Positions 1-8,227 of a stretch of DNA of 64,000 bases are shown here, one piece after another (position 1 is the first letter of the stretch; the number at the start of each line of letters is the position of its first letter). The position numbers and the translations under genes were made by a program. The notes below the pieces were generated by a model. That model worked only from the letters and a program-made list of their open reading frames with translations. It searched no databases and was not told the origin of the DNA. The DNA lies in NCBI GenBank assembly GCA_009773805.1, contig WTXA01000001.1, forward strand, positions 620,001 to 684,000, in the 5' to 3' direction. The DNA comes from Fusobacteriota bacterium. Lineage in GTDB: Bacteria; Bacillota; TC1.

Positions 1-61
1 TAGATGTTATTATTGATAAATGTATCCAAGGAATGCGAAGTGTAGCAAAGGAAATTGGACT

Positions 62-592
62 ATGAAATATATCCCTAATATAATAACCATTATAAGAATA
101 ATATTATCATTACTTATTCTAACTACCCTACCCTTATCCCCATCATTTTTTATAATCTATTTCATTTGCGGTTTTAGCGATATTCTTGACGGATATATTG
201 CTAGAAAAACAAAATCCACAAGTAAGCTAGGAGCTAACCTAGATGGACTTGCAGATTTCATTTTTATTATAGTTATTTTATTTTCAATAATCCCAATACT
301 AGACTTACCAACATGGTCACTAGTATTTATGGGATTAATTGCCATAATTAGACTGCTATCACAAATAATTGGTTGGTTAAGATTTCATCAACTTGCTTTT
401 CTTCACACCTATTTAAATAAGGCAACTGGGCTTTCACTCTTTATTTCACCAATATTACTTGTTATTTTAGATGTTGATATGACCCTTATCATACTATTAA
501 CCATAGCTATTCTATCAGCTATAGAGGATCTATATCTTAACTTGAAGGAAAAGAAGCTTAACTTAAATAACAAAGGTATCTTCTTCAAGTAA
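62..592 (+). CDS. CDP-alcohol phosphatidyltransferase family membrane protein
   Basis: This integral membrane enzyme of phospholipid head-group synthesis (about 176 aa) transfers a phosphatidyl group from a CDP-lipid to an alcohol acceptor. The family signature D-x2-DG-x2-AR-x8-G-x3-D-x3-D is complete at residues 40-65 (D40, D43, G44, A47, R48, G57, D61, D65), and these residues bind the metal and the CDP moiety. The rest is hydrophobic, about six membrane segments. I chose the ATG at 62 over an in-frame ATG at 20 because AAAGGA lies just upstream and the protein then opens with MKYIPNIIT, as PgsA-like proteins do. The substrate (glycerol phosphate, serine or another alcohol) cannot be read from the sequence. 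The stop codon abuts the convergent permease remnant. Confidence 0.85.
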   Translation: MKYIPNIITIIRIILSLLILTTLPLSPSFFIIYFICGFSDILDGYIARKTKSTSKLGANLDGLADFIFIIVILFSIIPILDLPTWSLVFMGLIAIIRLLSQIIGWLRFHQLAFLHTYLNKATGLSLFISPILLVILDVDMTLIILLTIAILSAIEDLYLNLKEKKLNLNNKGIFFK

Positions 593-709
593 CTATAGTG
601 TATTCTTTCGCAATCTAAATCTCCAAATAGCTAATAGCAAAAAGAAAACAAATGATGCCGCAAGGACTAGAAGATGAGTTGTTAAACTTATAAAACCATC
701 ACCTGATGT
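593..709 (-). pseudogene. C-terminal remnant of an ABC-2 type permease
   Basis: An open stretch of 38 codons without its own start reads as the last membrane helix and basic tail of an ABC-2 exporter permease (THLLVLAASFVFFLLLAIW followed by RFRLRKNTL and a stop). It lies directly downstream of, and partly overlaps in another frame, the truncated ATPase remnant. The simplest reading is that one deletion removed the end of the ATPase gene and most of the permease gene. The frame and the ending are seen directly; the family call is by resemblance. Confidence 0.65.
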
Positions 710-866
710 AAAAACTTATTATATCTATTGTGGTTGATTTACCTGCTCCATTAGGTCCTAGAAAAGCAAATAACTTACCTTGTTCCACTTTGAAGCTAAT
801 ATTTTTTACCGCTTCAACAGATCCATAGGATTTTACTAAATTCTCCACCGCTATAATTTCAGTCAT
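699..866 (-). pseudogene. N-terminal remnant of an ABC transporter ATPase
   Basis: The 55-codon ORF starts at ATG 866 with GGGAG upstream. It encodes the first strands of an ABC ATPase, including a perfect Walker A (GPNGAGKSTT, residues 37-46), then leaves the family pattern right after IDIIS and stops at 699. The Q-loop, signature and Walker B are missing, so it cannot be an active ATPase. The following sequence is the 3' end of an ABC-2 permease, so this is a deletion scar joining two neighbouring exporter genes. It is too short for most gene callers. Confidence 0.8.
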
Positions 867-992
867 ATAATCACTCCCTTGTACAATTAATTAATAAAAT
901 TATATCATTTCAATATTTTAGGTTCAATTCTCTTGTATGGAATATATAATTATGATAATATTTTATACAAATAATACGCTATAGGAGTAATA

Positions 993-1868
993 ATGAATAG
1001 AAAATTTCAACCCAAAGATATAATAATAATAGTAATAATATCCTTGTTATCAATCATTACAATTTATGGGATAATATCATTCAATACTACACAAGAATTT
1101 TTTATTACTAACCAATATGGACATGAAGTTAAATTATTTGGAAGTGGAATATATAGATATGACTCATTTTTTAGAGCACCAATTTTCATTGGATCTGACT
1201 TTACAATGTTATTCTTAGTTATACCTTTATTGATAGCTGGTTTAGTATATGATTTTAAAAATAGCAATATCAAATCAAAAATATTTATCACTTCTTTATT
1301 AGCTGTTATTTTATATTATTCAGCAAGCATTTCTTTTGGAGTGACTTATAATACTTTTCATCTACTATATATATCACTATTGAGCACTTCTCTTTTTACG
1401 TTTATTTTTAGTTTAAGAGAATTAGAAAGCACTATGAGTAGAAATAATGCAGCCAAACCTGTACATATTAAAGGAATTAATATATTTTTGATATTAACTG
1501 GAATTGCTCTATTCATAGCATGGCTACCTGACATAATACCTACATTAATTAGTAAAGAAACTTTGCCTTTAATTGAAGTGTATACAACTGAAATCACTTA
1601 CGTAATTGATATGGGAATCATTAGCCCCTTAATGTTTATTTGTTTATTTCTCTTAAAAAAGGGTAGAGTACTAGGAACAATACTCTTAGACAATCTGTTA
1701 ACACTCTGTATTATAATGGGAGTAATGCTTCCGGTTCAGTCATTATTCCAAGCACTAGCTGGTATTGCAATTCCAATTCCTGTTCTAATTATTAAGGTTG
1801 GGATTTTTGTTGTTTTAGCAAGTTTTGCTTTTTATTTTAAAATTAAGTTGCTCAAACTACTTAAATGA
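993..1868 (+). CDS. Polytopic membrane protein of unknown function
   Basis: This 291-aa protein has about seven or eight hydrophobic segments (near residues 10-30, 68-86, 95-112, 120-140, 160-180, 205-222, 230-250, 262-285). A polar loop at 35-65 (NQYGHEVKLFGSGIYRYD) probably faces outward. I do not recognise a family. Start ATG 993 is supported by AGGAG ten bases upstream. It is monocistronic: a decayed ABC exporter lies upstream on the other strand and a strong bidirectional terminator follows. It could be a sensor-like or permease-like protein, but no motif decides this. Confidence 0.7.
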   Translation: MNRKFQPKDIIIIVIISLLSIITIYGIISFNTTQEFFITNQYGHEVKLFGSGIYRYDSFFRAPIFIGSDFTMLFLVIPLLIAGLVYDFKNSNIKSKIFITSLLAVILYYSASISFGVTYNTFHLLYISLLSTSLFTFIFSLRELESTMSRNNAAKPVHIKGINIFLILTGIALFIAWLPDIIPTLISKETLPLIEVYTTEITYVIDMGIISPLMFICLFLLKKGRVLGTILLDNLLTLCIIMGVMLPVQSLFQALAGIAIPIPVLIIKVGIFVVLASFAFYFKIKLLKLLK

Positions 1869-1903
1869 TTTTACATGCCCCATACTGAAAAATGCCCCTA
1901 TAA

Positions 1904-1935
1904 AAAGGAAGCCCTTGAATTCAAGGGCTTCCTTT
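1904..1935. terminator. Bidirectional intrinsic terminator
   Basis: A perfect 32-bp palindrome (AAAGGAAGCCCTTGAA and its complement) lies between the convergent membrane-protein gene and arsC. A/T runs on both sides suit termination in both directions. Confidence 0.85.
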
Positions 1936-1957
1936 ACTTTTATCAGCAATTATTTAA

Positions 1958-2356
1958 TTATTTTAATTCTTCAGCTAATAGCTTAATCTTTGATTCAATA
2001 TCAGCTATTAACGCTCTATAATCATCATCACTTTTACCACTTGGGTCATCTAAGCCCCAATCCACCCTCTTTTCACAAGGTAGATAAGGACACTGAACAT
2101 TACAGCCCATAGTAACTACAACATCAACCTTTGGGATATCATCTATAAGCTTTGAATACTGGACCTTCTCCATATCTACACCATAGATTTCTTTCAACAA
2201 TCTAACAGCATCCTGATTGATCCTATCCTTTACTTCAGTACCAGCTGAGTAGCTTTCAAAAACATCACTAGCCCATAATTTACCTAAAGCCTCAGCAATC
2301 TGAGATCTGCATGAGTTATGAACACAAATGAAAGCAACTTTCTTTTTACTGCTCAT
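1958..2356 (-). CDS. arsC: Arsenate reductase, LMW-phosphatase type
   Basis: Cytoplasmic enzyme reducing arsenate to arsenite, which the adjacent Acr3 then exports. The low-molecular-weight tyrosine phosphatase P-loop is intact (C11-VHNS-C16-R17-S18), followed by the DDP acid loop near residue 104. Cysteines 85, 89 and 94 (MGCNVQCPYLPC) supply the redox relay typical of thiol-coupled ArsC. I take ATG 2356 (MSSKKKVAF) as start, since the family begins just before this strand; an in-frame ATG at 2389 would add 11 residues. It overlaps the end of acr3 by 11 bases, which suggests translational coupling. Last gene of arsR-acr3-arsC, ending before the terminator at 1904-1935. Confidence 0.93.
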   Translation of the reverse strand: MSSKKKVAFICVHNSCRSQIAEALGKLWASDVFESYSAGTEVKDRINQDAVRLLKEIYGVDMEKVQYSKLIDDIPKVDVVVTMGCNVQCPYLPCEKRVDWGLDDPSGKSDDDYRALIADIESKIKLLAEELK

Positions 2357-3395
2357 CCTTATCAAACCAACCTTTCGTTCTATTAACAAAGGCTACCAGT
2401 AATAACATAACAGGAACCTCAGTTAAAACACCTACAGTAGTAACCAAGACAACTGGTGAATTTACACCAAACAAGGTAATCGCTACCGCAACTGATAATT
2501 CAAAAAAATCTGATGCCCCAATCAAACCAGCAGGAGCTGCAATACAATGTGGTTGCTTAGCTTTCCAACTTACGAAATATGCAAAAGCAAATGTAAGTAA
2601 ATTTTGAAGTATTAATGGTACTGCAATCATCGCCACAAGCCATGGACTATTTAATATAGCCTCTCCTTGAAAGGAGAAAATGATAATTAGTGTTAGTAAT
2701 AAGCCAATAACAGTTATGTTATCAAATTTTGGAATAAAATTATTAGTAAAATAATCTAAACCTTTCTTTTCAATCATAAATTTTCGTGTTAGAGCCCCAG
2801 CTACAAGTGGGATAACAACAAAAAGAACAATTGATAAAAACAAGGTATCCCATGGAACAAATATATTAGTTATACCTAACAGAATAGTAACAATCGGAAC
2901 AAATAATACTAATACTAATAAATCATTCACCGCTACTTGTACTAAGGTATAAGCAGGATTTCCCTTAGTTAGATTACTCCAGACGAAAACCATCGCTGTA
3001 CAAGGAGCAGCTCCTAATAACACAGCACCTGCAACATACAATTTACCTAATTCTGGATCAATGAAACCCTTGAAAACTACCAAGAAAAACAATGATGCCA
3101 ACCCAAACATTAAAAAAGGTTTAATAAGCCAACTAGTACCACAAGATATTAATAATCCCTGTGGATTCTTGCCAACGTTTTTAATAGATTTAAAATCTAT
3201 CTTTAACATCATAGGGTAGATCATCAACCATATTAATACAGCGATTGGAATAGAAACTTCTGCATAAGTGAATTGTTCAAGAAACTCTGGTATAAAACCA
3301 AAATATTGACCTATTAATATACCAGCCCCCATACATCCTAGTACCCAAATACTCAGGTACTTTTCAAAAAAACTAATGCCTTTATTTTTTTCCAT
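2346..3395 (-). CDS. acr3: Arsenite efflux permease, ACR3 family
   Basis: A ten-helix inner membrane transporter of the bile/arsenite/riboflavin superfamily, 349 aa as usual for ACR3, which extrudes arsenite using the membrane potential. The family motif with the essential cysteine is present (GAAPCTAMVFVWS, Cys132), as are the SCGTSWLIKP segment around residue 85 and the conserved VNDLLVL segment. It is the middle gene of the arsR-acr3-arsC operon, 21 bases after arsR and overlapping arsC. Expression should be relieved from ArsR by arsenite. Confidence 0.95.
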   Translation of the reverse strand: MEKNKGISFFEKYLSIWVLGCMGAGILIGQYFGFIPEFLEQFTYAEVSIPIAVLIWLMIYPMMLKIDFKSIKNVGKNPQGLLISCGTSWLIKPFLMFGLASLFFLVVFKGFIDPELGKLYVAGAVLLGAAPCTAMVFVWSNLTKGNPAYTLVQVAVNDLLVLVLFVPIVTILLGITNIFVPWDTLFLSIVLFVVIPLVAGALTRKFMIEKKGLDYFTNNFIPKFDNITVIGLLLTLIIIFSFQGEAILNSPWLVAMIAVPLILQNLLTFAFAYFVSWKAKQPHCIAAPAGLIGASDFFELSVAVAITLFGVNSPVVLVTTVGVLTEVPVMLLLVAFVNRTKGWFDKDEQ

Positions 3396-3416
3396 TATAT
3401 ATCTCCTTATCTATAT

Positions 3417-3731
3417 TTATCTCTTTTTCACATTTTTACAAATACAGTTTTCTTTCTCTTTAGTAATATATTCTATAAAACTAATCAAGCCTTCTGCCTT
3501 GTCTTTGTTTAAGTTATATCTCATCCAGGCCCCTTCTCTGACCCCAATCACAATACCTGCATCAGATAATATTTTCATATGATAGCTTAGAGTTGATTGG
3601 GAAATCTGGAATTCATCTAAAATATCATTAGCACACATTTCCTCACAAGATAACATGTCGATGATCTTTAGTCTTGTTTCATCTGATATTGCTTTTAGTA
3701 TTGGTATGAATTCTGCATATGAGTATTCCAT
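3417..3731 (-). CDS. arsR: ArsR-family metalloid-responsive repressor
   Basis: A 104-aa winged-helix dimeric repressor that releases DNA on binding trivalent arsenic or antimony. N-terminal ISDETRLKIIDML and the recognition helix (QISQSTLSYHMKIL, residues 42-55) are typical. Metal-binding cysteine candidates are C29 and C33 in LSCEEMC, where the family has ELCVCDL, plus C96 and C98 in a C-terminal CIC. It heads the acr3-arsC operon, and an inverted repeat 24-64 bases upstream is its probable operator. Confidence 0.92.
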   Translation of the reverse strand: MEYSYAEFIPILKAISDETRLKIIDMLSCEEMCANDILDEFQISQSTLSYHMKILSDAGIVIGVREGAWMRYNLNKDKAEGLISFIEYITKEKENCICKNVKKR

Positions 3732-3754
3732 TTATATATCCTCACCCCATTCAT

Positions 3755-3795
3755 GATATCGAAATTATTCAATGTTATCGATAACTTTCGATATC
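3755..3795. promoter_or_regulatory. Probable ArsR operator
   Basis: An inverted repeat GATATCGAAA (3755-3764) and TTTCGATATC (3786-3795) encloses a second palindrome, TTATCGATAA (3775-3784). It lies just upstream of arsR, the usual place for autoregulation. Symmetry is directly visible; the binding protein is inferred. Confidence 0.65.
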
Positions 3796-3870
3796 CTATG
3801 TCCATATTCTAACAAAATCATTGAATGTATGTCAATATATATATATGCAAATATATAATAATCAAATTAA

Positions 3871-3901
3871 AAGAGCAGGAGTAATTTCTACTCTTGCTCT
3901 T
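3871..3901. terminator. Terminator after the arsP-type operon
   Basis: An imperfect hairpin pairs AAGAGCA-GGAGTA with TACTC-TTGCTCTT around a short ATTTC loop. It lies just downstream of the minus-strand thioredoxin-like gene and separates it from the arsR-acr3-arsC promoter. Confidence 0.65.
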
Positions 3902-3933
3902 GCAAATAACTTCAAATACTCCTCTTTAAAATT

Positions 3934-4164
3934 CTAACTAATTAATTTCTTGATATCTCCTACAGATAAAACTTTACCTTTAGCCACTACTTTTTCGTCA
4001 ACAACTAAGGCTGGAGTGGACATTACTCCATATTCCATAATCTTTTGTAGATCTTCTACTTTTTCTACACTAGCCTCAACGCCGGCTTCATTAATAGCAG
4101 TTCTAACATTCGCTTCTAGTTTCTTACAACTAGGACAACCTGTCCCTAAAACCTTTATCACCAT
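3934..4164 (-). CDS. Thioredoxin-like small redox protein (CxxC)
   Basis: A 76-aa single-domain thioredoxin/glutaredoxin-fold protein of the thioredoxin_3 (redox-active disulfide protein 2) type. The active site is GTGCPSC at residues 7-13 (C10, C13), with the cis-proline region MSTPALVVDEKVV. Genes of this family often follow COG0701 permease genes, as here (17 bases downstream of the ArsP-like permease), so it may deliver or reduce thiol-bound metalloid for the permease. That role is inferred from context. Last gene of arsR-permease-thioredoxin. Confidence 0.85.
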   Translation of the reverse strand: MVIKVLGTGCPSCKKLEANVRTAINEAGVEASVEKVEDLQKIMEYGVMSTPALVVDEKVVAKGKVLSVGDIKKLIS

Positions 4165-4181
4165 TTTAATAACCTTCCTTT

Positions 4182-5186
4182 CTAAATAAATAAATATGCA
4201 AAAGCATTAAATAAATAACCAATAATTATAATTCCTACAGAAACAATACCGAAGAAAATTCCTAGTAATTTAGGTTTTACTACTCTCTTTAACATAATCA
4301 ATGATGGTAATGATAAGGCTGTTACCCCCATCATAAAGGCCAGTACTGTACCTATACCTACGCCTTTACCTACTAAAGCTTCAGCTATAGGAAGAGTTCC
4401 AAAAATATCAGCATACATTGGAATACCAACCGCAGTAGCAACTAGAACTGAATACCATTTATCAGCTCCTACTATTGCTGCAATAATATCTTGAGGGATC
4501 CAATTATGGATCGCTGCACCAATACCAACACCTATAAGAATATATAACCAAACCTTCTTGACTATTTCCCATACTTGCCCTACAGCATATTTAAGACGAT
4601 CTCTTCTGGTCAATTTTTCTTCATCTAAATCAACCAACTTATTACTATAAACAAAAGGTTCCACATACTTTTCAAGTTTTGACTTACCAATTATAGTGCC
4701 ACCTACTACAGCCAGTACCAACCCTACCACTACATAAGCAATAGCTATCTTCCAGTTGAAGATACTAGCCAATAATATAACTGAAGCTAAATCTACAAAA
4801 GGAGAAGATATTAAGAAAGAAAAGGTAACCCCTAAAGGAAGTCCTGCACTAGTAAATCCTATAAACAAAGGTATAGATGAACATGAACAAAAAGGAGTAA
4901 TAGTTCCCAGTAAGGCGCCTAATATATTTGCTGATATCCCCTTATAGTTACCTAATATTTTCTTAGTTCTTTCTGGAGGAAAGAAACTTTGTATATATGA
5001 AACTAAAAATATTAAAAACCCTAAAAGAATAAATATTTTAATAACATCATAAATAAAGAAATGTATACTACCTCCAAGTCTACTTTCCATATCTAGTCCA
5101 AAGACATTTTCTACTAGAAGTTCTACAAGATCATATAACCATTGCATCTTCAGCAATTGATTATTTAACCATTCAAATATAAACAT
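4182..5186 (-). CDS. ArsP/COG0701-type permease
   Basis: A 334-aa membrane protein with about eight helices, family COG0701 (DUF318). Some members, named ArsP, export trivalent organoarsenicals. The hallmark TPFCSCSSIPLF is present with C100 and C102, together with the LISSPFVDLAS helix. A charged cytoplasmic loop (about residues 175-205) separates two four-helix halves, as usual. The gene sits between an arsR-type regulator and a CxxC redox protein, which supports a metalloid or thiol-metal substrate. The exact substrate is open. Confidence 0.85.
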   Translation of the reverse strand: MFIFEWLNNQLLKMQWLYDLVELLVENVFGLDMESRLGGSIHFFIYDVIKIFILLGFLIFLVSYIQSFFPPERTKKILGNYKGISANILGALLGTITPFCSCSSIPLFIGFTSAGLPLGVTFSFLISSPFVDLASVILLASIFNWKIAIAYVVVGLVLAVVGGTIIGKSKLEKYVEPFVYSNKLVDLDEEKLTRRDRLKYAVGQVWEIVKKVWLYILIGVGIGAAIHNWIPQDIIAAIVGADKWYSVLVATAVGIPMYADIFGTLPIAEALVGKGVGIGTVLAFMMGVTALSLPSLIMLKRVVKPKLLGIFFGIVSVGIIIIGYLFNAFAYLFI

Positions 5187-5215
5187 AAGCCATCGCCTTT
5201 CATTGGTTTTATTAG

Positions 5216-5575
5216 TTAGTTAGATTTATTATCACAAAGATTCAAAAAATGATCCTTGTCTAAAATTCTCTGATTATCATCTAAAAGAACAGGATATTTT
5301 TCAAGATTATCTTGTAGTTGAGTTAAAATACTTATAAGAAAAGTATTATCTTGATTATCCCTCATTATTGAATATTCAATAAATTTCTCTTTCCTGGTAT
5401 CTATTACAATATTCATATCTCTTAACTTAGCAAGATTTTTAGAAACACTAGGTTGAGAAATCTGCAATATCCCACACATTTGACATACACATAAATCCTG
5501 CATATATAGGAGCATTAATATTCTCAATCTAGTATCATCAGATAGCACCTTAAACGTATTTGTTAGTTTATCCAT
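5216..5575 (-). CDS. Second ArsR-family repressor
   Basis: A winged-helix repressor of about 119 aa with the canonical metal-binding box DLCVCQMC (C29, C31, C34) in the helix before the recognition helix (QISQPSVSKNLAKL). The ELCVCDLC signature is the classic As(III)/Sb(III) sensor site. I prefer ATG 5575 (MDKLTNTF): AGAAGG sits seven bases upstream of it, whereas for the in-frame ATG at 5581 it would be only one base away. It heads the operon with the ArsP-like permease (29 bases downstream) and the thioredoxin-like gene. Its core differs strongly from the arsR at 3.4 kb, so they are not recent duplicates. Confidence 0.9.
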   Translation of the reverse strand: MDKLTNTFKVLSDDTRLRILMLLYMQDLCVCQMCGILQISQPSVSKNLAKLRDMNIVIDTRKEKFIEYSIMRDNQDNTFLISILTQLQDNLEKYPVLLDDNQRILDKDHFLNLCDNKSN

Positions 5576-5595
5576 TTTCATACCTTCTTCCATTT

Positions 5596-5625
5596 CATAT
5601 GTCCATATGGGTATATGTCTATATT
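5596..5625. promoter_or_regulatory. Probable operator of the second ArsR protein
   Basis: Repeated ATATG words: CATATG-TC-CATATG followed by TATATG-TC-TATAT, with two ATATGTC copies 16 bp apart. It lies 20-50 bases upstream of the chosen start of the arsR-type gene. Confidence 0.45.
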
Positions 5626-5681
5626 AAACCTATTTGCCAATTATGTCAATAATAGATAAAAAGAGCATGACAAAATAAAAA

Positions 5682-5707
5682 GGAGAAAACTCTAAAGAGT
5701 TTTCTCC
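5682..5707. terminator. Intrinsic terminator after yedF
   Basis: A perfect 11-bp stem (GGAGAAAACTC / GAGTTTTCTCC) with a 4-base loop lies just downstream of the yedF stop on the minus strand. Confidence 0.8.
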
Positions 5708-5723
5708 CACTATAAATTAAAAA

Positions 5724-6293
5724 CTATATAGTTATAACCTTATTTCCTTCACCCACTAATAGTTCTACAGAACTATACATATTGGTAATAAGACCTATTT
5801 TCAGATCTTCCTTCAAACCATAAAAATCAAGACAAGTACCACAACTATAAATAACAGTCCCCTTTTCTTCAAAGGCTTTAAGCACTTCTACAATCTCAAG
5901 ATTCTTGGTAGTCAATTCTACACCACTATTCATGAAAATCAAAGCTTTAACCTTCTTATCACTTTCTAGTAAACTAACCAAAAAACTCTTCATCAATATA
6001 TTCCCAAGCTTAGGGTCACCTTCACCAAAAAGACTAGTCTTGATAAGCACAACTACCTCCTCATCAACATCACCTAATATCTTTTCCGATTCCTTCTTCA
6101 AGAACAGCTCAGTTACATCATCATTTTCAACTATTGTAACTTTGCAGCCTGCATTATGACCAAAGCGTTGAACATTATCTCTAGCTACTTCATTATCTAC
6201 TAATATAGAAGCCTCTTCCGCCTCTTCCATTGCTTTCTTTATTAGTATAACTGGTCTTGGACACTCTAGTCCTCTTGCATCTATTTTCTTCAT
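5724..6293 (-). CDS. yedF: YedF-type selenium metabolism protein (TusA-like plus DsrE-like)
   Basis: A two-domain protein of about 189 aa. Residues 1-70 are a TusA/SirA-like sulfur-carrier domain with the signature DARGLECPRPVI (reactive C11). Residues 78-189 are a DsrE/F-like domain with SCGTC (C151, C154). This architecture is the family called sulfurtransferase-like selenium metabolism protein YedF, which tracks with selenium use and selenoenzymes in anaerobes; its exact reaction is unknown. Start ATG 6293 is chosen because GGAGG sits six bases upstream; the in-frame ATG at 6320 has no such site. Monocistronic, bounded by terminators. Confidence 0.88.
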   Translation of the reverse strand: MKKIDARGLECPRPVILIKKAMEEAEEASILVDNEVARDNVQRFGHNAGCKVTIVENDDVTELFLKKESEKILGDVDEEVVVLIKTSLFGEGDPKLGNILMKSFLVSLLESDKKVKALIFMNSGVELTTKNLEIVEVLKAFEEKGTVIYSCGTCLDFYGLKEDLKIGLITNMYSSVELLVGEGNKVITI

Positions 6294-6430
6294 ATTATCC
6301 TCCATTAGCCGTCTTAACAACAGACTCCTAAATAAGTATATAGTAAATTCACTTAATTATAAACACAGATTATATATACATAAGCACTTTCTATATTATT
6401 CCAGTTAACAGAAATAAATTTTATAATAAA

Positions 6431-6465
6431 TAGAGAGAGGTTCCATAAAATGAAACCTCTCTCTA
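6431..6465. terminator. Intrinsic terminator after the 6.5-kb lipoprotein gene
   Basis: A 12-bp stem TAGAGAGAGGTT / AACCTCTCTCTA closes an 11-base loop. It lies downstream of the minus-strand lipoprotein gene. Confidence 0.8.
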
Positions 6466-6488
6466 AACAATCTATACTTATATCATTT

Positions 6489-7316
6489 TTATTTAACTTT
6501 TAAAACCTCTTCAGGAATCTTAAAATCTTCAGCCTTGTTAATATTCTTCATTGTCATCTCTACTAAACACTTACTAACATTAACTTCACCATTAGTCCCC
6601 GGCATAGCTTCAGCATAAATAACAGTCATCAATCTATTCAAAACCATACTCATATCCATAGAATACTTAACTGGATAAGCAGTCTCTTTTTCAATCCAGA
6701 ACTTAACTGGCATATCACCCATATCTTCACCAAAAACAACCTCATAATCCATAGTCATATCAGTCTGCAATGAAGATAACAACCCAGAAGTTTTCATCAC
6801 TTCACTAAGAGAACTACCCTTAATAACACCCTCATAAACAACAACATCCTTACCATCGATCTTATCAGTCCCAACTTCCTTGAAACTATCAAAATTATTA
6901 ATAAAAACTTTAAAATTAGAATTTGCTAATGCATCTTCCATATTCTTCAAGCCACTAATCTCCTTTAAAGTCCACTCACCCATGCTATAGGTATATACTT
7001 TAATAACATCCCCATCTTGTACAGTATAGGACTTAGACTCCTGCTTTCCTAGCTCACCCATATCAATCGACATCTCTAATCTTGATTTAATAGGATCAAT
7101 AAAATTAGTTGATTCCATATTCATTAACATCAAAATATCTTGATTCATGACCTTCATATCTATATCCATAGTCATATCTAAATCATAATTTTTGATACTA
7201 GTTGATGATTCCCTTGCTCTATCAATAATATTCTCAGCCTCTTTAGCACAACCTGACATCAAAATAATTCCACTAACTAAAATAGCTAATAAAAGGATAC
7301 TTAAAATTTTCTTCAT
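6489..7316 (-). CDS. Secreted lipoprotein, methionine-rich, function unknown
   Basis: A 275-aa protein with a signal peptide and lipobox LMSGC (lipidated C23), so anchored on the outer face of the membrane. The mature part is rich in Met and Asp (DLDMTMDIDMKVMNQD, MDMSMVLN) and has the beta-strand pattern of LolA/LppX-like or DUF6612-type lipoproteins (IDGKDVVVYEG, TAYPVKYSMD). Such folds often hold a lipid or hydrophobic ligand. I cannot name the ligand. It is monocistronic, with its own terminator and a divergent exporter gene upstream. Confidence 0.75.
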   Translation of the reverse strand: MKKILSILLLAILVSGIILMSGCAKEAENIIDRARESSTSIKNYDLDMTMDIDMKVMNQDILMLMNMESTNFIDPIKSRLEMSIDMGELGKQESKSYTVQDGDVIKVYTYSMGEWTLKEISGLKNMEDALANSNFKVFINNFDSFKEVGTDKIDGKDVVVYEGVIKGSSLSEVMKTSGLLSSLQTDMTMDYEVVFGEDMGDMPVKFWIEKETAYPVKYSMDMSMVLNRLMTVIYAEAMPGTNGEVNVSKCLVEMTMKNINKAEDFKIPEEVLKVK

Positions 7317-7441
7317 TATTACACTCCTAACATAAATACTAAAATACTTACCTATTCATTATACCACATTCATAATTTCCAGCTTATAAGGTATACTTAA
7401 GTCAATAAACAAGTCATTATGAGCATTGAAGAAAGGTAATA

Positions 7442-8227
7442 ATGGAAATATTACTACTACTTGCATTTATAGGTTTCCTTGTAGGCATCCTAGGCACCAT
7501 GATCGGTGCTGGGGGAGGTTTTATTTTGGTACCAATACTCTTAATTATCTTTCCAGAAAAGACACCAGAAGAAATAACCAGCATATCACTAGCTTTTGTT
7601 TTCTTTAATTCAATCTCAGGAACCTTGGCCTATCATAAGATGAAAAGAATAGACTATAAATCAGGATTAATCTTTGCAGCCTCAACAATACCAGGAGCAA
7701 TACTAGGAACCATAGTAATTACCATGATTTCAAAGAACATATTCAACCTTATCTTTGGAATAATATTAATAATTCTAGCTGCCTACCTATTTTTAAAACC
7801 AGAGAACAAGAATAGGAACAAAATAGCAAATGAAACAATACAAACTCCACCTAAAACACAAAAAAAATGGCTAGGTGTTTTAATAAACCTAACCATTGGT
7901 TTTATCTCTACTTTACTTGGTATTGGAGGAGGCATAATGCGTGTTCCCTCACTGGTACACTTATTAAATTTCCCAGTACACATGGCAACAGCCACCTCAC
8001 AATTCATAGTAGCCATAATGGCCTTTAGTGGCATTATAGTACACTTAATCAACGGCAATATTGTAAATAACTTGATGCCAGTTATAATATTATCCATAAA
8101 TGCAATAATAGGAGCCCAAATAGGAGCTAGACTATCAGCCAAAGTCCAAGGTTCAATAATCATAAAAATACTTTCTATAACATTGACCTTAGTAGGCTTA
8201 AGAATGATATTTACAACCTTTTTCTAA
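7442..8227 (+). CDS. TauE/SafE (TSUP) family membrane exporter
   Basis: A 261-aa transporter of about eight helices in two homologous halves, each beginning with the family's glycine-rich motif (GTMIGAGGGFILVP near residue 18; STLLGIGGGIMRVPSL near residue 158). TSUP proteins move sulfite, sulfoacetate or related organosulfur anions. A charged loop (KPENKNRNKIANET) splits the halves. AAAGG nine bases upstream supports ATG 7442. Its end overlaps that of the convergent CDF gene by four bases. Substrate unknown. Confidence 0.88.
   Translation: MEILLLLAFIGFLVGILGTMIGAGGGFILVPILLIIFPEKTPEEITSISLAFVFFNSISGTLAYHKMKRIDYKSGLIFAASTIPGAILGTIVITMISKNIFNLIFGIILIILAAYLFLKPENKNRNKIANETIQTPPKTQKKWLGVLINLTIGFISTLLGIGGGIMRVPSLVHLLNFPVHMATATSQFIVAIMAFSGIIVHLINGNIVNNLMPVIILSINAIIGAQIGARLSAKVQGSIIIKILSITLTLVGLRMIFTTFF

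Noticed and set aside
7426-7608. Short plus-strand ORF at the start of the TauE/SafE gene
   Set aside because: Out-of-frame shadow of the transporter gene, Arg/His-rich as expected of a shifted frame.
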